DNA from: Pseudomonadota bacterium
GTDB lineage: Bacteria > Pseudomonadota > Gammaproteobacteria > Xanthomonadales > Xanthomonadaceae
Length of the DNA: 5,255 nt
Direction of reading: 5' to 3'
Assembly (NCBI GenBank): GCA_023392975.1
Contig: JAEWNA010000368.1
Span: 1 to 5,255, forward strand
A program made the translations under genes and the position numbers. Below the pieces are notes generated by a model. The model was not told the DNA's origin and made no database searches. It saw only the letters and a program-made list of their open reading frames with translations. This document shows, piece by piece, positions 1 through 5,255 of the stretch; the first letter of the stretch is position 1, and each line of letters starts with the position of its first letter.

Positions 1-2
1 CG

Positions 3-146
3 CATGCGGTGCGTTCGCCGGCGCTGCTGTTCGTCGGCGAGGTCGCGGCGCTGGCGGCCTCGCTGCACTGGTACGGCGCCGCGCCGCTGGGCGGCTTCGA
101 CGACACGCGCGCGCACGCCCATGACCCGCTGGCGGCAGCGGCCTGA
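3..146 (+). CDS. cysG: Uroporphyrinogen-III C-methyltransferase (siroheme synthase CysG), C-terminal end only
   Basis: Only the last 47 codons are present; the gene enters from the left edge and stops at TGA 144-146. The reading begins HAVRSPALLFVGEVAALAAS and continues with LHWYG. This resembles the C-terminal end of the SAM-dependent uroporphyrinogen-III methyltransferase domain, where a conserved SPA-(hydrophobic)-VGEV segment is followed by an L-x-W motif. The family methylates uroporphyrinogen III to precorrin-2; in full CysG a separate N-terminal domain oxidises and metallates it to siroheme, the cofactor of sulfite reductase. Whether this protein is the two-domain CysG or a single-domain CobA/SumT cannot be seen here. 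The cysteine synthase gene 54 bp downstream on the same strand supports a sulfate-assimilation role, hence CysG. The tail after LHWYG is Ala/His/Asp-rich and probably unstructured. Confidence 0.75.
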   Translation, partial: HAVRSPALLFVGEVAALAASLHWYGAAPLGGFDDTRAHAHDPLAAAA

Positions 147-200
147 CCGGCCGCCCCCGCGATCCACGTCCTTCTCCACGCATTCCCCGAGGCAACTTCC

Positions 201-1160
201 ATGGCGCTCTACGACAACCTCCTCGACACCATCGGCGGCACGCCGATCGTCCGCCTGCAACGCATCGCGCCGAAGCACGTGACCCTGTACGCCAAGGTCG
301 AGTCGTTCAATCCCGGCGGCTCGGTCAAGGATCGCCTCGCGATCGCGATCGTGCTCGACGCCGAGAAGAAGGGCCTGCTCAAGCCCGGCGACACGATCAT
401 CGAAGCCACTTCGGGCAACACCGGCGTGGCGCTGGCGATGGTCGCCGCCGCGCGCGGCTACAGGTTCGTCGCGGTGATGACCGAGACCTTCTCGGTCGAA
501 CGCCGCAAGCTGATGCGCGCCTACGGCGCCAAGGTGATCCTCACCCCCGCCGCCGAGCGCGGCAGCGGCATGGTGCGCCGCGCGAAGGAGCTCGCCGAGA
601 AGCACGGCTGGTTCCTCGCGCGCCAGTTCGAGAACGAAGCGAACCCGGCCTACCACCGCAGCACCACCGGTCCGGAGATCCTGCGCGATTTCGCCGGCAG
701 GCGCCTGGACTACTTCGTCAGCGGCTGGGGCACCGGCGGCACGATCACCGGCGCGGGCGAAGTGCTGAAGCTGGCGCGCCCGGATCTCAAGGTCATCGCC
801 ACCGAACCGGCCGGCGCCGCGCTGCTGTCGGGCAAGGAGTGGCAGCCGCACAAGATCCAGGGCTGGACCCCGGACTTCCTGCCCGCGGTGCTCAGCCGCA
901 CGATCGCCGACGAGATCGTGCCGATCGACGACGTGCTGGCGCGCGACACCTCGCGTCGCCTCGCGACCGAGGAAGGCCTGTTCGTCGGCATCTCCGCCGG
1001 CGCCACCGCCGCCGCCGCGCTGCAGATCGCGGAGAAGGCGCCCGAAGGTTCGGTGATCCTGACCATGCTGCCGGACACCGGCGAACGCTATCTGTCGACG
1101 TTCCTGTTCGAAGGCGTCAACGAGGGCTCCGACGACGAGTGGCTGGCGTCGCTGGGCTGA
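201..1160 (+). CDS. cysK: Cysteine synthase A (O-acetylserine sulfhydrylase)
   Basis: This 319-residue PLP enzyme (fold type II) would condense O-acetylserine with sulfide to give cysteine in the cytoplasm. The PLP lysine is Lys43 in NPGGSVKDR (37-45). The substrate-binding loop TSGNTG is at 70-75 and the phosphate-binding loop GTGGTITG at 177-184. Ser265 in GISAGA is the likely contact to the pyridine nitrogen. HKIQGW and LPDTGERYLST near the C-terminus match CysK better than CysM, and the length is usual for CysK (about 310-325). One departure is MTETFS (93-98), where CysK proteins usually have MPE(T/S)MS; it looks like lineage variation. The ATG is supported by a GAGG at 189-192, eight bases upstream. 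The gene follows cysG closely and is probably in its operon; no promoter is evident in the 54-bp gap. CysM or cystathionine beta-synthase-like identity is less likely. Confidence 0.93.
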   Translation: MALYDNLLDTIGGTPIVRLQRIAPKHVTLYAKVESFNPGGSVKDRLAIAIVLDAEKKGLLKPGDTIIEATSGNTGVALAMVAAARGYRFVAVMTETFSVERRKLMRAYGAKVILTPAAERGSGMVRRAKELAEKHGWFLARQFENEANPAYHRSTTGPEILRDFAGRRLDYFVSGWGTGGTITGAGEVLKLARPDLKVIATEPAGAALLSGKEWQPHKIQGWTPDFLPAVLSRTIADEIVPIDDVLARDTSRRLATEEGLFVGISAGATAAAALQIAEKAPEGSVILTMLPDTGERYLSTFLFEGVNEGSDDEWLASLG

Positions 1161-1186
1161 TCGCCCGGCCCCTCGCGCGCCAACGA

Positions 1187-1214
1187 GCGCTCACCGCTGC
1201 GATGCGGCGAGCGC
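1187..1214. terminator. Stem-loop at the cysK / hypothetical-gene convergent junction
   Basis: GCGCTC (1187-1192) pairs with GAGCGC (1209-1214). After one A-C mismatch (1193/1208), CCGC (1194-1197) pairs with GCGG (1204-1207), leaving a six-base loop. The hairpin starts 26 bases after the cysK stop and covers the last codons and stop of the opposing gene, so it could act on transcripts from both sides. There is no U-run on either flank, so it is not a classical intrinsic terminator; it may only protect 3' ends or be a chance product of GC-rich DNA. Confidence 0.35.
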
Positions 1215-1634
1215 CATGCAGTGCGCCTGCAGTTCCTGCGCCAGCCCGTTGCAGCCGTTGTGGTTCGGGAATCCGCGCGCGGCGCAGAACGTCGTCATCC
1301 AGCGAATGCTGGCGAGGACATCGTCCACCCGCGGGACATCGGCGCAGGTGCCGTCTGCGGGTCGGCTCGCGCCGAGGCAGCCCTTGATCCACAGGCGCGA
1401 GCGCAGGCCACCCAACGAGTCGTCCCGGCGCAGCCGCACGAACGCCTCGTCGACGCAGTCCGCATCGTCCCTCGTGGTGCCGGCGCGCATGCCGTCCTGC
1501 AATGCGGTCTGGCCCGCCTGCATCCACCCGTCCCTGTGTCCGTCGATGTAGCGCCACAGCAGCATCGCCGCGGCGCCGACGACCACGACGCCGGCGAGCA
1601 GCAGCGAGAGCAGGAGCTTCGCGGTGCGGCTCAT
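1191..1634 (-). CDS. Unrecognised small membrane-anchored, six-cysteine protein
   Basis: I do not recognise a family. The 147-residue product has a short basic N-terminus (Arg3, Lys6), one hydrophobic segment at about residues 7-27, then a hydrophilic domain that should lie in the periplasm by the positive-inside rule. There is no lipobox cysteine; AAA at 21-23 could be a signal-peptidase site, but the hydrophobic stretch continues to Trp27, so a membrane anchor is more likely. The domain has six cysteines (60, 86, 97, 117, 128, 139), an even number that would allow three disulfides, with a repeated C-x10-C spacing. ATG at 1634 is the only ATG, GTG or TTG after the in-frame stop of manC; a weak purine stretch (GGTGGG) precedes it. 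The gene lies 51 bp behind manC on the same strand and is probably co-transcribed with it. A link to envelope polysaccharide is suggested only by this position. Confidence 0.75.
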   Translation of the reverse strand: MSRTAKLLLSLLLAGVVVVGAAAMLLWRYIDGHRDGWMQAGQTALQDGMRAGTTRDDADCVDEAFVRLRRDDSLGGLRSRLWIKGCLGASRPADGTCADVPRVDDVLASIRWMTTFCAARGFPNHNGCNGLAQELQAHCMALAASQR

Positions 1635-1685
1635 GGGGCGCCCACCGGGCCGTCGACGAGCGCGACCACTGCCCGCTGCCGGCCG

Positions 1686-3101
1686 TCAGCCGCGTCCATA
1701 CACGTCCTCGTAGCGCACGATGTCGTCTTCGCCGAGATAGTCGCCGGACTGCACCTCGATGAGTTCCAGCACGTCGCTGCCGGGATTCTCCAGCCGGTGC
1801 TTCGCGCCGATCGGGATGTAGGTCGACTGGTTGGCGTGCAGTTCGAAGAGGTCGAGGTTGCGGGTGACGCGGGCGGTGCCGCGGACCACGATCCAGTGCT
1901 CGGCGCGGCGCGCATGCGACTGCAGCGACAGCGCGGCACCGGGCTTGACCTTGATGCGCTTGACCTGGAAGCCGTCGCCGACGTCGATCGAGTCGTAACT
2001 GCCCCACGGCCGCTGCACTTCGCGATGCAGCACCGCCTGCGAGCGCTGCTCGGCCTTGAGCCGGGCGACCACCTGCTTCACTTCCTGCACCTTGTCCTTG
2101 GCCGCGACCAGCACCGCGTCGTCGGTCTCGACCACGACCAGATCGTCCACGCCGACGAGGGCGACGAGGCGACGGGCGTAGGCGTAGCTGTTGCGGCTGT
2201 CGACGGCGATCACGTCGCCGTGGTGCGCGTTGCCGTCGCCGTCCTGTTCGCTGACCTCCCAGAGCGCCGACCACGAGCCGACGTCGTTCCAGCCGATGTC
2301 GACCGGCAGCACCATCGCCGCATCGGTGTTCTCCATCACCGCGTAGTCGATGGATTCCGAGGGCGAGGCGGCGAAGGCCTCGCGATCGAGCCGGAGAAAT
2401 TCCCCGTCGGGATCGACATGCGCGCAGGCGGCGCGCGCGGCGGCGAGGATGTCCGGCCGGTGGCGGCCGAGCTCGTCGAGGAAACGCGACGCGCGGAACA
2501 GGAACATGCCGCTGTTCCAGAAATAGCCGCCGGCGTCGAGATAGCCCTGCGCGGTCGCGGCGTCGGGCTTTTCGACGAAGCGCAGCACCTTGCGCACGCC
2601 GTCGCTCGACGCCTGGCCCGCTTCAGCCTGGATGTACCCGAAGCCGGTCTCCGGCGCCTGCGGCACGATCCCGAACGTGACCAGCGCGCCCGCCTCGGCC
2701 GCCGGCATCGCCGCACGCACGGCGGCGCGGAACGCGTCGGGGTCGCGGACGACGTGATCGGACGGCAGCACCAGCAGCAGCGGGTCGCTGCCGTCGGCGG
2801 AAGCGACCAGCGCCGCCGCGGCGATCGCCGGCGCGGTATTGCGGCCGACCGGCTCCAGCACGATGCGCGCCTGCGGTGCGCCGATCACCCGCAGCTGTTC
2901 CGCGACGAGGAAGCGGTGCTCCTCGTTGGCGACCACCAGCGGCGACGCGGACGACTGCGGCGCGACCCGACGCCAGGTCGCCTGCAGCAGGGTGTCGTCG
3001 CCGACCAGCGGCAGGAACTGCTTCGGATAGGCCTCGCGCGACAGCGGCCAGAGCCGGGTCCCCGACCCGCCCGACAGCAGTACCGGCTGCAGTTCGCTCA
3101 T
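1686..3101 (-). CDS. manC: Mannose-1-phosphate guanylyltransferase / mannose-6-phosphate isomerase (ManC/XanB/AlgA type)
   Basis: The 471-residue, two-domain protein would make GDP-mannose from mannose-1-phosphate and GTP for lipopolysaccharide or exopolysaccharide. The N-terminal nucleotidyltransferase domain (about 1-290) has SGGSGTRLWP (10-19), PKQF (26-29), EPVGRNTAPA (83-92), LPSDH (112-116), ETGFGYI (151-157), FVEKP (175-179), WNSGMF (195-200) and GWNDVGSW (270-277), all typical. The C-terminal type II isomerase cupin (about 350-465) has RPWGSYDSID, cupin motif 2 (PIGAKHRLEN, 430-439) and the usual VQSGDYLGEDDIVR end. In cupin motif 1 the normal HxH is His396-Ala-Arg398, so isomerase activity is uncertain while the GDP-mannose half looks intact. 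ATG 3101 is chosen because family homology begins there and GGGAGGG (3112-3106) sits just upstream; a longer open frame to 3257 adds only Arg-rich sequence overlapping amgK. The gene is divergent from amgK, and the small six-cysteine gene follows it. Confidence 0.93.
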   Translation of the reverse strand: MSELQPVLLSGGSGTRLWPLSREAYPKQFLPLVGDDTLLQATWRRVAPQSSASPLVVANEEHRFLVAEQLRVIGAPQARIVLEPVGRNTAPAIAAAALVASADGSDPLLLVLPSDHVVRDPDAFRAAVRAAMPAAEAGALVTFGIVPQAPETGFGYIQAEAGQASSDGVRKVLRFVEKPDAATAQGYLDAGGYFWNSGMFLFRASRFLDELGRHRPDILAAARAACAHVDPDGEFLRLDREAFAASPSESIDYAVMENTDAAMVLPVDIGWNDVGSWSALWEVSEQDGDGNAHHGDVIAVDSRNSYAYARRLVALVGVDDLVVVETDDAVLVAAKDKVQEVKQVVARLKAEQRSQAVLHREVQRPWGSYDSIDVGDGFQVKRIKVKPGAALSLQSHARRAEHWIVVRGTARVTRNLDLFELHANQSTYIPIGAKHRLENPGSDVLELIEVQSGDYLGEDDIVRYEDVYGRG

Positions 3102-3175
3102 GACGCCCTCCCGGAAACGAAGGCGGCAGTTTACCCTGTCGCTCTTTCCGCCCCGCCCTGTTGCCCGCCCCGCAC
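3102..3175. promoter_or_regulatory. Divergent manC / amgK control region with candidate overlapping promoters
   Basis: This 74-bp gap must serve both genes unless amgK is transcribed some other way. Its only A/T-richer patch contains TAAACT on the minus strand (3133-3128, toward manC) and TACCCT on the plus strand (3132-3137, toward amgK). Both fit a TAnnnT -10 pattern and share the TA at 3132-3133. No convincing -35 box is seen for either. An inverted pair CGGAAA (3112-3117) / TTTCCG (3145-3150) is centred at 3131, on these hexamers. The manC ribosome binding site GGGAGGG lies at 3106-3112; no purine-rich site precedes amgK. The promoter assignments are inference. Confidence 0.3.
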
Positions 3176-4174
3176 ATGACCGACGCCGCACCCGTTCACG
3201 ATCCCCGCGCCGACGCACGCCAGGCCTGGGCCCGTGCGGCCACCGGCGACGCCGCACTCATGCTGGAACGTGCGTCGATGGACGCCGGCTTCCGCAGCTA
3301 CTGGCGCGGCGAAACCGACGACGGCAGCCGCATCGTGATGGACTCGCCGCCGGACAAGGAAGACGTGCGTCCCTGGCTGCGCCTGCGTGCGCTGCTCGAG
3401 GACGGCGGCGTGCGCGTGCCGCGGGTGCTGGCCGAGGATGTCGATCACGGCTTCCTGCTGCTGGAGGACCTGGGTCGCGACACCTACCTGCACGTGATCG
3501 ACGCGGGCAACGCCGACGTGCTGTTCGACGCCGCGGTCGACCAGTTGCTGAAGCTGCAGGCGATCGCGCCGCCGGCCGACCTGCCGGCCTACGACGAGAC
3601 CCTGCTCGCGCGCGAGCTGCGCCTGTTCGACGAGTGGTTCCTCGGCCGCCATCTCGGCGTCGCGCTCGACTGCGAGGACCTCGAGGCCATCGATCTCGTC
3701 TATCGCCGCCTGATCGACGCCGCGCTCGCGCAGCCGCAGGTGTTGGTCCATCGCGACTTCATGCCGCGCAACCTCATGCCTGCCGCCGACGGCCCCGCGG
3801 TGCTGGATTTCCAGGACGCCGTGCGCGGCCCGATCGCCTACGACGCGCTGAGCCTGTTCAAGGACGCGTTCCTGAGCTGGCCCGAGGACCGCGTCGACGG
3901 CTGGCTCGATCGCTACCACGCACGCGCGGCCGCCGCCGGCTTGCCGGTGCCCCCGCTGGCGCGTTTCCGCCGCGATGCGGACTGGATCGGCGTGCAGCGT
4001 CACCTCAAGGTCATGGGCATCTTCGCGCGCTTGCACCATCGCGACGGCAAGCCGAAATACCTTGCCGATGCGCCGCGCTTCATCGCCTATCTCGATGGCG
4101 TGCTGCCGAAGTACCCGGAGCTCGCGCCGCTGGCCGCGTTGCTGGATCGCCACGTGCGGCCGGCGCTGGCCTGA
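3176..4174 (+). CDS. amgK: Anomeric N-acetylmuramate/N-acetylglucosamine kinase AmgK
   Basis: This 332-residue cytoplasmic kinase belongs to the aminoglycoside-phosphotransferase (APH-like) fold. AmgK phosphorylates the C1 hydroxyl of MurNAc (and GlcNAc) released from turned-over peptidoglycan, giving MurNAc-1-phosphate for MurU. The N-lobe has FRSYWR (39-44), IVMDSPP (53-59) and LLLEDLGRDTYL (94-105). The Brenner-type catalytic loop is HRDFMPRNL (192-200), with catalytic Asp194 and metal-binding Asn199. The metal-binding DFQD is at 211-214. GPIAYDALSLFKDAFLSWPE (218-237) and VQRHLKVMGIFARLHHRDGK (273-292) are characteristic of AmgK rather than generic phosphotransferases. Length is as expected. 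ATG 3176 fits homology; an in-frame TTG at 3161 would add five residues. Neither start has a Shine-Dalgarno sequence, unlike the neighbouring genes. murU follows after 143 bp, the pathway partner. Confidence 0.92.
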   Translation: MTDAAPVHDPRADARQAWARAATGDAALMLERASMDAGFRSYWRGETDDGSRIVMDSPPDKEDVRPWLRLRALLEDGGVRVPRVLAEDVDHGFLLLEDLGRDTYLHVIDAGNADVLFDAAVDQLLKLQAIAPPADLPAYDETLLARELRLFDEWFLGRHLGVALDCEDLEAIDLVYRRLIDAALAQPQVLVHRDFMPRNLMPAADGPAVLDFQDAVRGPIAYDALSLFKDAFLSWPEDRVDGWLDRYHARAAAAGLPVPPLARFRRDADWIGVQRHLKVMGIFARLHHRDGKPKYLADAPRFIAYLDGVLPKYPELAPLAALLDRHVRPALA

Positions 4175-4317
4175 CGGATCGTCGGTCGCGCGTCGCCGCA
4201 CCGGACGGAGGATCGCGCGCGAATGTGCGGCCTGCGACATCGACGACGTGTCGAACGGCACAGTCCTTGCTTGCTCCTTCGTGGCACAGTGCGCCGCACG
4301 CTCCAGGGGGGACGTCC

Positions 4318-5052
4318 ATGAAGGCCCTGATCTTCGCCGCGGGTCTCGGCGAGCGCATGCGCCCGCTGACCGACACCGTGCCGAAGCCGCTGCTGCCCGC
4401 AGGCGGCAAACCGCTGATCGTCTGGCATCTCGAACGCCTGGCGGCGGCGGGCATCCGCGACATCGTCATCAACACCAGCTGGCTCGCGCCCAGCTTCCCG
4501 GAGACGCTGGGCGACGGCGATCCGTTCGGTGTCAGCATCGAATATGCCTATGAAGGCCCCGTCCCGCTGGAAACCGGTGGTGGCATGTGGCGCGCGCTGC
4601 CGTTGCTCGGCACCGAACGCATCAGCGAGGAGCCGTTCCTCGCCGTCAACGGCGACATCTGGACCGACTACGACTTCGCCCGCCTGCCGCTGGCGCCGGA
4701 GGGCGATGCGCACCTGGTGATGGTCGACAATCCCGCTCACAACCCGGGCGGCGATTTCACCCTGCACGGCGACGGCCGCCTGCGCAGCGAACGGCCCGCG
4801 CCGGGCGAGGCGGGCGAACGCCTCACCTTCGCCGGCATCGGCGTCTACCGCCCCAGCCTGTTCGACGACTGGCGCCGGATCGTCGGCGATGCGCCCGGCA
4901 CCCGCGAGACGCCACCGCGCTTCAGGCTGGCGCCGCTGCTGCGCGCGGCGATGGGCTGCGACGCGGTCACCGGCGAGCACCACCGCGGCCGCTGGACCGA
5001 CGTCGGCACGCCGGAACGGCTGGCGGAGCTGGATCGCAGCCTCGGCGGGTGA
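4318..5052 (+). CDS. murU: N-acetylmuramate alpha-1-phosphate uridylyltransferase MurU
   Basis: This 244-residue nucleotidyltransferase (RmlA/GlmU-like fold) converts MurNAc-1-phosphate and UTP to UDP-MurNAc. That closes a recycling route that bypasses MurA/MurB, and in Pseudomonas this underlies intrinsic fosfomycin resistance. Visible motifs are AAGLGERMRPLT (7-18, nucleotide binding), PKPLLP (22-27, with conserved Lys23), LETGGG (84-89), NGDIWTDYDFARL (111-123, metal-binding Asp113), FAGIGVYRP (171-179) and GRWTDVGTPERL (224-235, with Asp228 the likely second metal ligand). NGDIWTDYDFARL and GGDFTL distinguish MurU from glucose- and mannose-1-phosphate transferases. The ATG has a strong AGGGGGGA (4305-4312) upstream, with a five-base spacer. 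The 143-bp gap after amgK shows no convincing promoter or terminator, so co-transcription is likely; a small upstream frame ends over this start codon (see findings). The C-terminus is slightly short and ends LGG. Confidence 0.93.
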   Translation: MKALIFAAGLGERMRPLTDTVPKPLLPAGGKPLIVWHLERLAAAGIRDIVINTSWLAPSFPETLGDGDPFGVSIEYAYEGPVPLETGGGMWRALPLLGTERISEEPFLAVNGDIWTDYDFARLPLAPEGDAHLVMVDNPAHNPGGDFTLHGDGRLRSERPAPGEAGERLTFAGIGVYRPSLFDDWRRIVGDAPGTRETPPRFRLAPLLRAAMGCDAVTGEHHRGRWTDVGTPERLAELDRSLGG

Positions 5053-5082
5053 CGCGATAGGCGGCGACGCTCAGCCGCCGAG
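5041..5082. terminator. Inverted repeat over the murU / hda convergent 3' ends
   Basis: CTCGGCGG (5041-5048, end of murU) is a perfect inverted match to CCGCCGAG (5075-5082, end of hda), with a 26-base loop. A shorter alternative hairpin, GGCGGC (5060-5065) with GCCGCC (5074-5079) and an eight-base loop, uses the same right arm. Either could form in transcripts from both genes and act as a shared 3' end or weak bidirectional terminator. No U-run follows on either strand. Part of the symmetry arises because both proteins end in Leu-Gly-Gly with the same codons. Confidence 0.35.
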
Positions 5083-5255
5083 CACGCGGCGCAGGAACGG
5101 CACCGTCAGCCGCCGCTGCGCGGCCAGCGATTCGCGATCGAGGCGATCGAACAGTTCGGTGAGGCTGGCGAGGTCGCGGTCGACGCGACGCAGCAGCCAG
5201 TCGATCGCGGCATCTTCCAATTGCAGGCCGCGGCGCTGCGCGCGCAGGCGCAGCA
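5071..5255 (-). CDS. hda: DnaA regulatory inactivator Hda, C-terminal part only
   Basis: The gene runs off the right edge; 60 complete C-terminal codons and a TGA (5073-5071) are present. The translation starts LRLRAQRRGLQLEDAAIDWL. It continues with LLRRVDRDLASLTELFDRLD and then ESLAAQRRLTVPFLRRVL. This matches the AAA+ lid region and end of Hda (compare the E. coli pattern LxxRxxxRGxxLP, then KRLDRxMxTL, LDxLDRAS and AQRKLTIPFVKEIL). Hda, with the DNA-loaded beta clamp, stimulates ATP hydrolysis by DnaA and so limits re-initiation of replication. The clamp-binding motif and Walker motifs would lie outside this window, so they cannot be checked. DnaA itself is excluded because its helix-turn-helix DNA-binding domain is absent and the protein ends right after the lid. 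It is convergent with murU, 18 bp apart; no functional link is implied. Confidence 0.88.
   Translation of the reverse strand, partial: LRLRAQRRGLQLEDAAIDWLLRRVDRDLASLTELFDRLDRESLAAQRRLTVPFLRRVLGG

Noticed and set aside
1117..2274. A 385-codon minus-strand frame overlapping the manC and small-gene region
   Set aside because: It is an Arg/Gly-rich out-of-frame reading of manC and the six-cysteine gene, with no recognisable domain.
1221..3179. A 652-codon plus-strand open frame opposite manC
   Set aside because: It lies antisense to a clearly homologous gene, and its translation is low-complexity His/Arg/Asp/Val sequence with no domain. Long stop-free antisense frames are expected in DNA this GC-rich.
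3102..3257. N-terminal extension of manC by 52 codons
   Set aside because: The extra sequence is Arg-rich, overlaps amgK coding sequence and lacks homology, while ATG 3101 has a good ribosome binding site and begins the family domain.
4213..4222. Perfect 10-base palindrome TCGCGCGCGA
   Set aside because: It is simple alternating CG sequence, expected in GC-rich DNA; no associated features.
4257..4290. Direct repeat GGCACAGT at 4257-4264 and 4283-4290 before murU, as a possible operator
   Set aside because: A single 8-base repeat in a 143-base gap is not rare by chance, and there is no promoter nearby to pair it with.
4267..4295. TTGCTT/TTGCTC as a -35 box for a murU promoter
   Set aside because: No -10-like hexamer is present 16-18 bases downstream; the region there is GC-rich.
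3100..4317. Open reading in the murU frame extending upstream across amgK, suggesting a 650-residue fusion
   Set aside because: The upstream part is Arg/Pro/Ala-rich shadow of amgK in another frame. MurU homology begins exactly at ATG 4318 with its own strong ribosome binding site.
3131..4983. Long minus-strand frames (3131-4261 and 4087-4983) opposite amgK and murU
   Set aside because: They are antisense shadows with repetitive Val/Ala/Arg/Gln composition; both real genes on the plus strand have complete catalytic motifs.

Overview
This is a GC-rich (roughly 70% by eye), densely coded chromosomal segment. It carries housekeeping and cell-envelope metabolism genes, with no sign of phage, transposon, CRISPR or RNA genes. 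The protein sequences (AmgK/MurU, a two-domain ManC/XanB-type enzyme, Hda, a CysG-type C-terminus followed by CysK) point to a gammaproteobacterium. The best guess is the Xanthomonas/Lysobacter/Luteimonas family. That placement rests on remembered family resemblance and base composition, not on a search.

Layout, left to right. (1) Positions 3-146 (+) hold the last 47 codons of a CysG-like uroporphyrinogen-III C-methyltransferase (siroheme synthesis). (2) Positions 201-1160 (+) hold cysK, cysteine synthase, 54 bp downstream and probably co-transcribed; the pair covers the siroheme cofactor needed for sulfite reduction and the final step that fixes sulfide into cysteine. (3) Facing it on the minus strand is a two-gene unit: manC (3101-1686), a mannose-1-phosphate guanylyltransferase with a C-terminal mannose-6-phosphate isomerase-type cupin, then a small unrecognised membrane-anchored six-cysteine protein (1634-1191). 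(4) Divergent from manC across a 74-bp gap are amgK (3176-4174, +) and murU (4318-5052, +). They encode the anomeric MurNAc kinase and MurNAc-1-phosphate uridylyltransferase of the peptidoglycan-recycling shortcut to UDP-MurNAc. (5) The C-terminal 60 codons of hda (5255-5071, -), the DnaA-inactivating replication regulator, converge on murU with an 18-bp gap.

Functionally, the central block supplies nucleotide-activated sugars for the envelope: GDP-mannose from ManC, and UDP-MurNAc from recycled wall sugars via AmgK and MurU. The two systems share one short divergent control region. The flanks (cysteine synthesis, replication control) are ordinary core genes.

I found no convincing new biological system. 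The points most worth a second look are a lost metal-ligand histidine in the cupin domain of ManC, the unknown six-cysteine protein behind it, the compact divergent manC/amgK region, a possible 32-codon upstream frame that overlaps the murU start, and stem-loops at the two convergent gene junctions.
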